Shown here: in pieces, positions 50,575 to 59,151 of the stretch
Layout of the letters: each line of letters opens with the position of its first letter
Numbering within the stretch: the first letter of the stretch is position 1
Source of the DNA: Streptomyces sp. LUP30
GTDB taxonomy: Bacteria > Actinomycetota > Actinomycetes > Streptomycetales > Streptomycetaceae
Assembly (NCBI RefSeq): GCF_001746365.1
Contig: NZ_MJAJ01000049.1
Location: forward strand, 9,735 to 73,152
Reading direction: 5' to 3'
DNA length: 63,418 nucleotides
Notes under the pieces: generated by a model
Told to the model about the DNA's origin: nothing
Databases searched by the model: none
Seen by the model: the letters and a program-made list of their open reading frames with translations, nothing else
Position numbers and translations under genes: made by a program

Positions 50575-50586
50575 GAGAGCGCTCTC
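50575..50586. promoter_or_regulatory. LacI-type operator palindrome
   Basis: GAGAGCGCTCTC is a perfect 12-bp palindrome with the central CG pair typical of LacI-family operators, about 60 bp upstream of the regulator's GTG. Autoregulation is the likely role. Confidence 0.65.
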
Positions 50587-50659
50587 GCCGTCGGCCGAGA
50601 GGCCACCCCTGTCGGTACTCGTGGGACCCGGGCGACTCGTACGACTCGTGCGTCCTCGT

Positions 50660-50697
50660 GGGCTCGGCGGCTTCGGGGCTCGGCGACTTCGGGGCTC
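50660..50697. repeat. 16-bp tandem repeat
   Basis: Units at 50660-50675 and 50676-50691 (GGGCTCGGCGrCTTCG) differ at one position; a partial third follows to 50697. They lie in the gap between the LacI and DNA polymerase genes, which otherwise contains only a low-complexity frame. Confidence 0.6.
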
Positions 50698-50815
50698 CAG
50701 TGACTCTCGGAGCTCGTCCGGGTTCCCGGCTCGGCGACCCGTCCGTCACGCGGCAGGCGGTCTCCCCCTCTCGTCCCGGGCCCTCCGCATCGAGGAGTCC
50801 TGAGGGAGCCCGTTC

Positions 50816-51853
50816 CTAGGACGCCCCGGGGCCGCCCGGGGCGTCCTCGTGCCGTGCCCGGCTCGGCTGCACCCGCTTGGGCTCCCCGGGCATCTTCGGG
50901 TACTCCGGCGGATACGGCAGATCTCCCAGACCGTGCTCGTGCTCGTCGCGCCGGGCGAGCTCGAGAAGGGCGTCGAGGGAGAAGGCGTGGTCGTCCATGT
51001 CGGCGTGCACGTCTCCGAGTTCGGCGAACCGGACCGGCATGGTCGCGATGTCGAACTCACGAGGTTGGGCCTCGCCGACCTCCTCCCAGCGCAGCGGCGC
51101 CGAGACGGGGGCGTGCGGGCGGGGACGCACGGAGTAGGCGGAGGCGATGGTGCGGTCGCGAGCGGTCTGGTTGTAGTCGACGAAGATGCGCTCGCCGCGC
51201 TCCTCCTTCCACCACTTGATCGTCACCTGCTCCGGCATCCGCCGCTCCATCTCCCGGCCGACGGCGATGGCGGCGCGCCGGACCTGGGTGAAGGTCCAGC
51301 GGGGCTCGATCGGCACGAAGACGTGCAGCCCGCGGCCCCCGGACGTCTTCGGCCAGCCCCGCAGGCCGCCGAACTCGTCGAGGACGGCGCGCAGTTCGTG
51401 CGCGGCGCGGACCGCGTCGTCGAAGTCGGTGCCCGGCTGCGGGTCGAGGTCGATGCGCAGTTCGTCGGGGCGGTCGACGTCGGTGCGGCGCACCGGCCAG
51501 GGATGGAAGGTGAGGGTCCCGTACTGGGCGGCCCACAGCACGGCCGCCTCCTCCGTCGGGCACATCTCGTCGGCGCTGCGTCCGCTGGGGAAGGTGATGT
51601 GCGCGGTCGGGATCCAGTCGGGCATGTTCTTCGGCGCCCGCTTCTGGAAGAAGGACTCGCCGTTCACCCCGTCGGGGTAGCGCTCCAGGGTGGTGGGGCG
51701 GTCGCGCAGTGCGCGCAGGATGCCCGGGGCGACCGCCTGGTAATAGCGGGCGAGGTCCAGCTTGGTGAAGCCGCGCTCCGGGAAGAAGACCTTGTCGGGG
51801 CTGGACAGCCGTACCGTCCGGCCGGCCACTTCCAGTTCCACTGCATCACCCAT
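50816..51853 (-). CDS. LigD-type polymerase/primase domain protein (NHEJ polymerase)
   Basis: A 345-aa stand-alone LigD polymerase domain (archaeo-eukaryotic primase fold), which fills gaps in non-homologous end joining, often with rNTPs. Key segments are LSSPDKVFFPERG, PTTLERYPDGVNGESFFQKR, the catalytic DELRIDLDPQPG (metal Asp pair), TSGGRGLHVFVPI and IFVDYNQTARDRT. acggta (minus-strand TACCGT) at 51861-51866, 7 bp before the ATG, suggests a leaderless mRNA. It is divergent from a DNA ligase. No Ku gene is in the window. Confidence 0.94.
   Translation of the reverse strand: MGDAVELEVAGRTVRLSSPDKVFFPERGFTKLDLARYYQAVAPGILRALRDRPTTLERYPDGVNGESFFQKRAPKNMPDWIPTAHITFPSGRSADEMCPTEEAAVLWAAQYGTLTFHPWPVRRTDVDRPDELRIDLDPQPGTDFDDAVRAAHELRAVLDEFGGLRGWPKTSGGRGLHVFVPIEPRWTFTQVRRAAIAVGREMERRMPEQVTIKWWKEERGERIFVDYNQTARDRTIASAYSVRPRPHAPVSAPLRWEEVGEAQPREFDIATMPVRFAELGDVHADMDDHAFSLDALLELARRDEHEHGLGDLPYPPEYPKMPGEPKRVQPSRARHEDAPGGPGAS
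50818..50847 (-). terminator. Strong hairpin at the 3' end of the NHEJ polymerase gene
   Basis: AGGACGCCCCGGG (50818-50830) and its perfect complement (50835-50847) form a 13-bp stem with a 4-nt loop. It overlaps the last ten codons, so the protein's C-terminal residues (APGGPGAS) are encoded by the terminator. Confidence 0.75.
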
Positions 51854-51947
51854 GCGAGCCACGGTAGACATACCGCCGACACCTCGCATCACCACCCGTC
51901 ACCACGCATACCGGGCGATCCCTGTGAACCTCGCGCAGAATCGGAGC

Positions 51948-53024
51948 ATGGATCTGCCGGTGATGCCGCCCGTGAAGCCGATGCTCGCCAAGTCGGTGGC
52001 GGCCATCCCGCCGGGCATGCAGTACGAGGCGAAGTGGGACGGCTTCCGGGCGATCGTGTTTCGCGACGGGGACGAGATCGAGCTGGGCAGCCGCACCGGA
52101 AAACCGCTGACCAGGTATTTCCCCGAGCTGGTGGAGGCGCTGCGGGAGCGGGTGCCGATGCGGTGCGTGCTGGACGGGGAGATCGTGATCGCCCGGGAGG
52201 GGCGGCTCGACTTCGACGCCCTCACCGAGCGCATCCATCCGGCGGCCTCCCGGGTGCGCACGCTCGCCGAGCGGACGCCGGCCTCGTTCGTGGCCTTCGA
52301 CCTCCTGGCGCTGACCGACACGTCACTGCTCGACGTGCCGCTGACCGACCGGCGCGAGCTGCTGACACGTGCCCTGACCGGGGTGAGGGCGCCCGTGCAC
52401 CTGGCGCCGGCGACGACGGACGTCGAGGTGGCCCGGCAGTGGTTCGAGGAGTACGAGGGCGCGGGCCTCGACGGCGTGATCGCCAAGCCGCTCGCCCTGC
52501 GCTACCTCCAGGACGAGCGGGCCATGTTCAAGGTGAAGCACGAACGCACCGCCGACGTCGTCGTCGCCGGGTACCGCTTCCACAAGAGCGGGCCGGTGGT
52601 GGGCTCGTTGCTGCTGGGCCTGTACGACGACGGGGGCGTGCTGCAGCATGTCGGCGTGTCCGCCGCGTTCACGATGAAGCGGCGGGCGGAGCTGGTCGAG
52701 GAGCTGGAGCCGCTGCGCCTGGCGGACGCGTCCGGACACCCGTGGGCGGCCTGGTCGCAGGAGGCCGCCCATGAGACGGCCCGGCTGCCGGGCGCGCCGA
52801 GCCGTTGGTCGGGCAAGAAGGACCTGTCCTGGGTGCCGCTGCGGCCCGAGCGCGTCGCCGAGGTGGCGTACGACCACATGGAGAACGGGGCGCGGTTTCG
52901 GCACACGGCCCGGTTCCGCCGCTGGCGGCCGGACCGGACCGCGCTCAGCTGCACGTACGCTCAGTTGGAGGAGCCGGTCCGCTACGACCTGGCGGAGATC
53001 CTGGGTGCGCCGCCCGCGGGCTGA
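51948..53024 (+). CDS. ATP-dependent DNA ligase
   Basis: A 358-aa two-domain ligase of the LigC/LigD ligase type. Motif I, with the adenylated Lys, is YEAKWDGFRA near residue 30; motifs III and IV are seen as FVAFDLLAL and LDGVIAKPL; motif V is FKVKHERTADVVVAG. The C-terminal OB domain follows. It lacks fused nuclease and polymerase domains. With the divergent polymerase gene it forms a compact NHEJ-like pair. The ATG at 51948 is the first of a long in-frame stretch opening at 51762. Confidence 0.93.
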   Translation: MDLPVMPPVKPMLAKSVAAIPPGMQYEAKWDGFRAIVFRDGDEIELGSRTGKPLTRYFPELVEALRERVPMRCVLDGEIVIAREGRLDFDALTERIHPAASRVRTLAERTPASFVAFDLLALTDTSLLDVPLTDRRELLTRALTGVRAPVHLAPATTDVEVARQWFEEYEGAGLDGVIAKPLALRYLQDERAMFKVKHERTADVVVAGYRFHKSGPVVGSLLLGLYDDGGVLQHVGVSAAFTMKRRAELVEELEPLRLADASGHPWAAWSQEAAHETARLPGAPSRWSGKKDLSWVPLRPERVAEVAYDHMENGARFRHTARFRRWRPDRTALSCTYAQLEEPVRYDLAEILGAPPAG

Positions 53025-53206
53025 GCCCTACGCGCCAGCCGAACCTCGAAATTCCCGCCGAACCGCCGGCCGAACCGCAGACCGGACTCCCGCCGACGGG
53101 CCCGCGAGCCGAAGCGGCGGACCCACAGGCTCCGGGGCCGGAAGACCGTCCGGCCCACGAGCCCACGAGCCGCCGGGTTCGGGGAGCCGGGCAGCGGTCC
53201 GGTGGC
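53025..53206. other. Convergent gap without features
   Basis: The 182 bp between the ligase stop and the alcohol dehydrogenase stop hold no ORF, tRNA or clear hairpin that I could find. Confidence 0.5.
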
Positions 53207-54397
53207 TCAGGGGGTCATCAGGACCTTGACCGCGCCGTCCTGCTTGCGCTGGAACATCTCGTACGCGTGCGGGGCGTCCGAGAGCGGCACGCGGTGGGTG
53301 GCGAAATCGTCGACGCCGAGGGGGTCCTCGTCGGTGAGGTACGGCAGGATCTCGTCGCTCCAGCGGCGCACGTTGGCCTGTCCCATGCGGATCTGGATCT
53401 GCTTGTCGAACATCGTGAGCATCGGCATCGGGTCGGCCATGCCGCCGTAGACGCCGACCAGCGAGAGGGTGCCGCCGCGGCGCACCAGTTCGATGGCGGT
53501 GTGCAGGGCGGCGAGGCGGTCGACGCTGAACCGTTCCGCGAGGGGGCCGCTGATTTTGCGCGGCAGCAGGGCGGAGGCGTTCTGGATCATGCGGGCGGCG
53601 GCGCTGCCGTGCGCCTCGGTGCCGACGGCGTCGATCACGGCGTCCGGGCCGCGGCCGTCGGTCTCGTCACGGATGGCGTCGACGAGCTCCTTCTCGCTGT
53701 CGAAGCTGCGCAGGTCGAACGCCTCCACGCCTCGCGCGCGGGCCCGGCGCAGCCGGTCGCCCACGAGGTCCACGCCGAACACCCGGCCCGCGCCGCGCAC
53801 CTGAGCGACCCGGCACGCCATGTCGCCGATGGGGCCGAGGCCGAGCACGGCCACGCTGCCGCCCTCGGGGATGTCCGCGTAGGCGACCGCCTGCCAGGCG
53901 GTGGGAAGGACGTCGGAGAGGTAGACGAACCGGTCGTCGGGCGGGCCCTCGGGCACCTTGATGGGGCCGAACTGGGCCTGGGGCACCCGCAGATACTCGG
54001 CCTGCGCCCCGGGCACGGCGCCGTACAGGCGGGTGTAGCCGAACAGGGCGGCGCCCATGCCCTCGCCGGTGACCTGGGTGGTCTCGCACTGGGTGGGCAG
54101 CCCGTTCAGGCACATCCAGCAGCCGCCGCAGGCGATCTGGAACGGCACCACCACCCGGTCGCCGGCCCGCAGGTCGGGCACCGCGGCGCCGACCTCCTCG
54201 ACGATGCCCATCGGCTCGTGGCCGAGGATGTCGCCGGGGGTCATGAACGGGGTGAGCACCTCGTAGAGGTGCAGGTCCGAGCCGCACAGTCCACTGGACG
54301 TGATGCGGATGACGGCGTCCGTCGGTTCCTGGATCGTGGGATCCGGCACGGTGTCCACCCGCACGTCGCGCTTGCCCTGCCAGGTCACTGCCTTCAT
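53207..54397 (-). CDS. Zinc-dependent alcohol dehydrogenase
   Basis: A 396-aa medium-chain dehydrogenase. The catalytic Zn ligand region is SSGLCGSDLHLYE plus ILGHEPMGIVEEVG; the structural Zn loop is CGGCWMCLNGLPTQCE; the NAD-binding motif is VLGLGPIGDMACRVAQ. The C-terminal part (GAVKVLMTP) is complete. GGAG is 9 bp before the ATG at 54397. The pattern is of glutathione-independent formaldehyde dehydrogenase-like MDR enzymes; substrate is unknown. It is monocistronic. Confidence 0.93.
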   Translation of the reverse strand: MKAVTWQGKRDVRVDTVPDPTIQEPTDAVIRITSSGLCGSDLHLYEVLTPFMTPGDILGHEPMGIVEEVGAAVPDLRAGDRVVVPFQIACGGCWMCLNGLPTQCETTQVTGEGMGAALFGYTRLYGAVPGAQAEYLRVPQAQFGPIKVPEGPPDDRFVYLSDVLPTAWQAVAYADIPEGGSVAVLGLGPIGDMACRVAQVRGAGRVFGVDLVGDRLRRARARGVEAFDLRSFDSEKELVDAIRDETDGRGPDAVIDAVGTEAHGSAAARMIQNASALLPRKISGPLAERFSVDRLAALHTAIELVRRGGTLSLVGVYGGMADPMPMLTMFDKQIQIRMGQANVRRWSDEILPYLTDEDPLGVDDFATHRVPLSDAPHAYEMFQRKQDGAVKVLMTP

Positions 54398-54622
54398 CGT
54401 GCCGCGCTCCTTCCGCCGTCCGGGCGCTCCCCCGGCAGGTCCGGGGGCCCGGATCGTGGCTGCGCCCCGGGTACCCGAGCGCCCCGCCCCGAACCGCCGG
54501 GCCGCCGACCGGGGCCGTCGACGGACTCCGAGGCCCTCGACGCCCGCCGAGGCCACCGATGGCCACCGATGGCGACTTTCGAACGGGCGAGCGCACAATC
54601 GAGTCACGGAACGGGGGTGCCC

Positions 54623-55645
54623 ATGACGGACACGAGTCGCTCGACACGCGGGGCGCGTACAGGGCGCACCCGGCGTCCGCCCACCGCGGCGACAGCGGCG
54701 GCCGCGGTGGCCGCCGCCCTGGCGGTCTCGCTCGCGGCCGCGGGCTGCACCTCGTCGGGCGGGTCCTCCCCGCCCGACGACGGCCGCAGCGCGTCGCACA
54801 GCCCCAGCCCGACCGGCACCGGCGCCGCCGTCGGTCCGGTGCTCGCCGTGAAGATCGACAACGCGCCGGACGCCCGTCCGCAGACGGGCCTCGACTCGGC
54901 GGACGTCGTGTACGCCGAGCAGGTCGAGGGCGGGCTGAGCCGGCTGATGGCGGTGTACGCGAGCAGGCTGCCGAAGGCCGTGGGGCCGGTGCGCAGCGCC
55001 CGGGAGTCCGATCTGGAGCTGCTGCGGCAGTTCGAGCGGCCGGTGCTGGCGTACTCCGGGGCGCAGAGCAAACTGCTCCCGCTGATCGACCGGGCCCCGC
55101 TGGACGCCGTGACGCCCGGGAAGAAGTCCGACGCCTACTTCCGGGGCGGGGAGCGGCCCGCGCCGCACAACCTGTATCTGCGCCCGAGCCGTCTGCTGCC
55201 CGCCGCGCCGGGCAAGGGCGCGCTGACCACGGGCTTCCGTTTCGGCCCCGCGCCCTCCGGGGGCAGGGCCGAGACCTCGCGGACCGTGCGGTACCCGGCG
55301 GCCGGATTCACCTTCGCCTGGTCCGCGAGCCGGGCCCGCTGGCTGGTCTCGACGGACGGCAGGCCCACCGTGGCGACCGACGGGCAGCGGCTGGCCCCGG
55401 CCACGGTGGTCGTGCAGTACGTGCGGGTGCGCGCTTCGAGGTTCCACGACTTCCTCGGCAACAACACGCCGTACACCCAGACGGTGGGCTCGGGGAAGGC
55501 GGAGGTGCTGCGCGGCGGGCGTGCCTACGACGTGAACTGGAAGCGGGCGAAGGCCGAGGACGGCACGGAGTTCACCGCAGCCGACGGCCGGCCGGTCGCG
55601 TTCGCCGAGGGGCAGGTGTGGGTGGTGTTCGCGAAGGCGCCGTGA
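54623..55645 (+). CDS. DUF3048-domain lipoprotein (YerB-like)
   Basis: A 340-aa exported lipoprotein. The N-terminus has an Arg-rich stretch and a hydrophobic signal ending in the lipobox LAAAGC, so Cys42 is probably lipidated. A Ser/Pro linker follows, then the DUF3048 domain with AVKIDNAPDARPQTGLDSAD, AEQVEGGLSRLMAVYAS, AVGPVRSARESDLELL and, near the C-terminus, AYDVNWKRAKAEDGTEF. YerB-type proteins are envelope proteins of unknown biochemistry. It is isolated, with no partner gene next to it. Confidence 0.9.
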   Translation: MTDTSRSTRGARTGRTRRPPTAATAAAAVAAALAVSLAAAGCTSSGGSSPPDDGRSASHSPSPTGTGAAVGPVLAVKIDNAPDARPQTGLDSADVVYAEQVEGGLSRLMAVYASRLPKAVGPVRSARESDLELLRQFERPVLAYSGAQSKLLPLIDRAPLDAVTPGKKSDAYFRGGERPAPHNLYLRPSRLLPAAPGKGALTTGFRFGPAPSGGRAETSRTVRYPAAGFTFAWSASRARWLVSTDGRPTVATDGQRLAPATVVVQYVRVRASRFHDFLGNNTPYTQTVGSGKAEVLRGGRAYDVNWKRAKAEDGTEFTAADGRPVAFAEGQVWVVFAKAP

Positions 55646-55803
55646 GCGGGTCCGCCGTTGCGCAGGGCCACGCCGCGCGCGGGTCCGCCGTCGGGACGGG
55701 TGACGCCGTGAACGGCTTCGCCGTCGCGGCGGCGGGTTCCGGCCGGGCGGGCGTCGAGTCCCGTGGGCCGGATCCGCGGTCGGCTCCGGCCGACCATCCG
55801 CGG

Positions 55804-56268
55804 TCAGCCCTGGCCTACCAGGGGTTCGGCAGGGTTGCGCAGTCCCTCGGCCGCGTCCGCGACGCGCTGGATCAGTTCGAGGAACAGGGTCTGTTCCTCG
55901 GCCGACAGCGGGGACAGGAAGACCTGGTTCATCCGGGCCGTGCGCACGGTCAGCCTGCGGTGGGTGCGCAGCCCGTCCTCGGTGAGCCTCAGCAGGAAAC
56001 GGCGCCCGTCCTGCGGGTCGCGGACCTTGTCGAGCAGAGCCCGGCGGGTGAGCCGGCTGATCACCTCGGCGACGGTGGAGCGGTCGAGGCCGACCCGCTC
56101 CCCCACCGTGCGCTGGTCGAGGCCAGGCTCGGCGACGAGCGCGTTGAGGACCGCGAACTGGGGCGAGGTGATCTCCTCGGAGACCATCGTGTTCCACAGC
56201 AGGTAGTGCGCCTGCTGCAGCCGCCGGGCCAGGTGCCCGGGGTGGCTGGTGAGGTCCACCGCGGCCAT
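55804..56268 (-). CDS. pcaV: MarR-family regulator of the pca operon
   Basis: A 154-aa winged-helix repressor. The recognition region reads QRTVGERVGLDRSTVAEV, followed by a wing (KVRDPQDGRRFLLRLT). Arg15 is present in HLARRL; in the characterised Streptomyces PcaV an Arg at this position binds protocatechuate (from memory). ATG at 56268 is chosen with GGAGGAG upstream over 56301. It is divergent from pcaIJFHGBL, with operator-like palindromes between. It should release the operon when protocatechuate is present. Confidence 0.93.
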   Translation of the reverse strand: MAAVDLTSHPGHLARRLQQAHYLLWNTMVSEEITSPQFAVLNALVAEPGLDQRTVGERVGLDRSTVAEVISRLTRRALLDKVRDPQDGRRFLLRLTEDGLRTHRRLTVRTARMNQVFLSPLSAEEQTLFLELIQRVADAAEGLRNPAEPLVGQG

Positions 56269-56292
56269 GTGCGCTCCTCCGCTGGGAATTGG

Positions 56293-56480
56293 TCGGTGCA
56301 CTGAACAATACCGCTTGAGGTCGAGCGCGTCTCACCTTCCGGCGATGCATGCCAGCGCTCCGGCCTGGGGTCTTGACTGGTCCGGTGTCCGGTGGCAGCG
56401 TGTGGCAGGTCCCGGAGAGATACTCAGTGCCCTGATTATCTGGGTCCTCTCTTCATCAGTGTCCCCAGCACGTGCACTGG
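56293..56480. promoter_or_regulatory. Candidate PcaV operators
   Basis: Two 12-bp near-palindromes, TCGGTGCACTGA (56293-56304) and TCAGTGCCCTGA (56424-56435), each differ once from the perfect palindrome TCAGTGCACTGA. A partial third, with core GTGCACTG, lies at 56469-56480. They flank the pcaV start and precede pcaI, as expected for a repressor of both. Confidence 0.6.
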
Positions 56481-56514
56481 GGCAGGGACGCACACAAGAG
56501 AGGGGGCTTCACGG

Positions 56515-57270
56515 ATGGACAAGGTGGTCGCCACAGCCCTGGAGGCGGTGGCCGACGTGCCGGACGGCGCGTCGCTGGCAGTGGGCGGTTTCGGCCTGAG
56601 CGGCGTGCCCGGCGTCCTCATCGGGGCCCTGTACGAGCGGGGCGTCACCGGGCTCTCGGTCGTCTCCAACAACTGCGGCGCGATGGAGTCGGGCCTCGCG
56701 GTCCTGCTGGCCGCCGGGCGGATCGCCCGCGTGACCGGCTCCTACATCGGCGCGAACAAGGAGTTCGCCCGTCAGTACCTGGCCGGGGAGCTGGAGGTCG
56801 AGCTGATCCCGCAGGGCACGCTGGCCGAACGGCTGCGGTCCGGCGGCGCCGGCATCCCCGCCTTCTACACGCCCGCCGGGGTGGGCACACAGGTCGCCGA
56901 GGGCGGACTGCCGTGGCGCTACGACGGCGCGGGCGGCGTCGCGCTGGCCTCGCCGCCGAAGGAGGTCAGAGAGTTCGACGGGGTGGAGTACGTGCTGGAG
57001 CACGGCATCCGCACCGACTTCGCGCTGGTCCGGGCCGCCCGGGGCGACCGCCACGGCAACCTGGTCTTCAACAAGTCCGCCCGCAACTTCAACCCGCTCG
57101 CCGCGATGGCCGGCCGCGTCACGATCGCGGAGGTCGAGCAGCTCGTGGAGCCCGGTGAGATCGACCCGGACGCGGTGCACGTGCCGGGCGTCTTCGTGCA
57201 GCGCGTGGTCGCCCTCACCCCCGAACAGGCCGCCGACAAGAAGATCGAACAGCGGACGGTGAGCAGCTGA
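56515..57270 (+). CDS. pcaI: 3-oxoadipate CoA-transferase subunit A
   Basis: A 251-aa alpha subunit of the CoA-transferase that moves CoA from succinyl-CoA to 3-oxoadipate. It has SLAVGGFGLSGVPGVLIGAL (the glycine-rich CoA site), SNNCGAMESG, GSYIGANKEF and HGNLVFNKSARNFNP. GAGGGGG lies about 10 bp before the ATG. Its stop overlaps the pcaJ ATG by one base. It is the first gene of the pca operon, after PcaV operator candidates. Confidence 0.96.
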   Translation: MDKVVATALEAVADVPDGASLAVGGFGLSGVPGVLIGALYERGVTGLSVVSNNCGAMESGLAVLLAAGRIARVTGSYIGANKEFARQYLAGELEVELIPQGTLAERLRSGGAGIPAFYTPAGVGTQVAEGGLPWRYDGAGGVALASPPKEVREFDGVEYVLEHGIRTDFALVRAARGDRHGNLVFNKSARNFNPLAAMAGRVTIAEVEQLVEPGEIDPDAVHVPGVFVQRVVALTPEQAADKKIEQRTVSS

Positions 57271-57923
57271 TGGCCTGGACACGCGAACAGATGGCCGCCC
57301 GCGCCGCGCGCGAGCTGAGGGACGGCCAGTACGTCAACCTCGGGATCGGCCTGCCGACGCTCATCCCCAACCACCTCCCCGCGGACGTCGAGGTGGTACT
57401 GGAGAGCGAGAACGGCATCCTCGGCACCGGCCCCTACCCCGCCGAGGACGCGGTCGACCCGGACCTGATCAACGCGGGCAAGGAGACGGTGACGGTACTG
57501 CCGGGCGCGTCCTTCTTCGACTCGGCGCTGTCCTTCGGCATGATCCGCGGCGGCCACATCGACGTCGCCGTGCTCGGCGCGATGCAGGTCTCCGAACACG
57601 GCGACCTGGCGAACTGGGCCGTCCCGGGCAAGATGGTCACCGGCATCGGCGGCGCGATGGACCTGGTGCACGGGGCCCGCACGGTCATCGTCGTCATGAC
57701 CCACACCGCCAAGGACGGCAGCCCCAAGATCCTGGCCGACTGCGCGCTGCCGCTGACCGGCAGGCGCTGCGTCGACCGGATCATCACCGACCTCGGCGTC
57801 CTGGACGTCACGGAGGAGGGACTGGCGCTGGTGGAGACCGCGCCGGGGGTCACCGTCGAGGAGATCGTGGCGAAGACCGCGGCGAAGGTCCGCACCGCCG
57901 CGGAGACGGAGGTCCCGTCATGA
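57270..57923 (+). CDS. pcaJ: 3-oxoadipate CoA-transferase subunit B
   Basis: A 217-aa beta subunit. The catalytic Glu is in LESENGILGTGP, with GQYVNLGIGLPTLIPN at the start and MVTGIGGAMDLVHGA further on. It pairs with PcaI as an alpha2beta2-type enzyme. The gene overlaps pcaI by 1 bp and pcaF by 4 bp (ATGA). Confidence 0.96.
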   Translation: MAWTREQMAARAARELRDGQYVNLGIGLPTLIPNHLPADVEVVLESENGILGTGPYPAEDAVDPDLINAGKETVTVLPGASFFDSALSFGMIRGGHIDVAVLGAMQVSEHGDLANWAVPGKMVTGIGGAMDLVHGARTVIVVMTHTAKDGSPKILADCALPLTGRRCVDRIITDLGVLDVTEEGLALVETAPGVTVEEIVAKTAAKVRTAAETEVPS

Positions 57924-59134
57924 GCGCCGGCCTCAGGACCGTCTACGTCGTCGACGCCGTCCGCACCCCGATCGGCCGTTACGACGGCGCCCTTGCCTCG
58001 GTGCGCCCGGACGACCTCGCCGCCCACGCCATCCGTGAACTCCTCGCACGCACCCCCGCGTTGGACCCCGCACGGGTCGAGGACGTCTACTTCGGCAACG
58101 CCAACGGCGCCGGTGAGGAGAACCGCAACGTCGGGCGCATGGGCGCGCTCCTGGCGGGCCTGCCCACCTCGGTGCCGGGCGTCACCGTCAACCGGCTGTG
58201 CGCCTCCGGCCTGGAGGCCGTGATCCAGGCGGCCCGCGCGATCGCGGTGGGGGACGCCTCCGTCGCCGTCGCGGGCGGCGTGGAGTCGATGACCCGCGCG
58301 CCGTACGTGCTGCCGAAGTCGGACCGGGCCTTCCCCGCCGGACACGCCGAGCTGTACTCGACGACCCTGGGCTGGCGGATGGTCAACCCGCGGATGGCCC
58401 CGCAGTGGACGATCCCGCTCGGCGAGTCCGCCGAACTGATCGCCGACAAGCACGCGATCGGCCGCGAACAGCAGGACCAGTACGCCCTCGCCAGCCACCG
58501 CAAGGCCGCCGCGGCCCGGGCGGCGGGCCTGTTCGACGCCGAACTCGCGCCGGTGTCCGTCCCGCGCCGCAAGGGCGACCCGCTCGTGTTCGACGCCGAC
58601 GAATGCATACGGCCGGACGCCTCGCTGGAGGCCATGGGCAGGCTGAAGCCGTCGTTCCGCGTCCAGGACGGCACGGTGACGGCGGGCAACGCGTCGCCGC
58701 TGAACGACGGGGCCGCGGCCCTGCTGCTGGTGGACGAGGAGGGACTCCGGGCGACCGGTCGCGAGCCGCTCGCCCGGGTGTCCGCGACCGGGGTGTCCGC
58801 GATCGACCCGCAGTACTTCGGGCTCGCCCCCGTCGAGGCCGTCCACCGCGCACTCGCCAAGGCCGGCCGCGGCTTCGACGACCTGTCGGTGCTCGAACTC
58901 AACGAGGCGTTCGCCGCGCAGGTGCTGGGCTGCGTCGCCGAGTGGCCCGAGTTCGACCCGGCGGTCCTCAACCCGCAGGGCGGCGCGATCGCCCTCGGCC
59001 ACCCGCTCGGCGCCTCGGGCGCCCGTCTCGCCGGCACCGTCGCCCACCAGCTCGCCCGCCGGGGCGGCGGCGTCGGGGTCGCCACCCTGTGCATCGGCGT
59101 GGGCCAGGGCCTCGCCCTCGTCCTCGAACGCTAG
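57920..59134 (+). CDS. pcaF: 3-oxoadipyl-CoA thiolase
   Basis: A 404-aa thiolase cleaving 3-oxoadipyl-CoA to succinyl-CoA and acetyl-CoA. Catalytic residues lie in NRLCASGLEA, GHPLGASG and CIGVGQG, and NGAGEENRNVGRMGALLAGL is typical of PcaF. It completes the lower beta-ketoadipate pathway with PcaIJ. A 17-bp gap separates it from pcaH. Confidence 0.96.
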   Translation: MSAGLRTVYVVDAVRTPIGRYDGALASVRPDDLAAHAIRELLARTPALDPARVEDVYFGNANGAGEENRNVGRMGALLAGLPTSVPGVTVNRLCASGLEAVIQAARAIAVGDASVAVAGGVESMTRAPYVLPKSDRAFPAGHAELYSTTLGWRMVNPRMAPQWTIPLGESAELIADKHAIGREQQDQYALASHRKAAAARAAGLFDAELAPVSVPRRKGDPLVFDADECIRPDASLEAMGRLKPSFRVQDGTVTAGNASPLNDGAAALLLVDEEGLRATGREPLARVSATGVSAIDPQYFGLAPVEAVHRALAKAGRGFDDLSVLELNEAFAAQVLGCVAEWPEFDPAVLNPQGGAIALGHPLGASGARLAGTVAHQLARRGGGVGVATLCIGVGQGLALVLER

Positions 59135-59151
59135 GAACCCCGGGAACTCCC

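Noticed and set aside
50546..50749. A 67-aa minus-strand frame between the LacI and NHEJ polymerase genes
   Set aside because: It is Ser/Pro/Arg/Glu-rich, lies over the 16-bp repeats, and has no ribosome site, so coding is unlikely.
53207..56350. A 1047-residue open frame on the minus strand
   Set aside because: It joins the alcohol dehydrogenase to antisense frames of the DUF3048 and pcaV genes. The dehydrogenase has its own ATG and ribosome site at 54397, and the upstream residues are Arg/Pro/Ala-rich frame noise.
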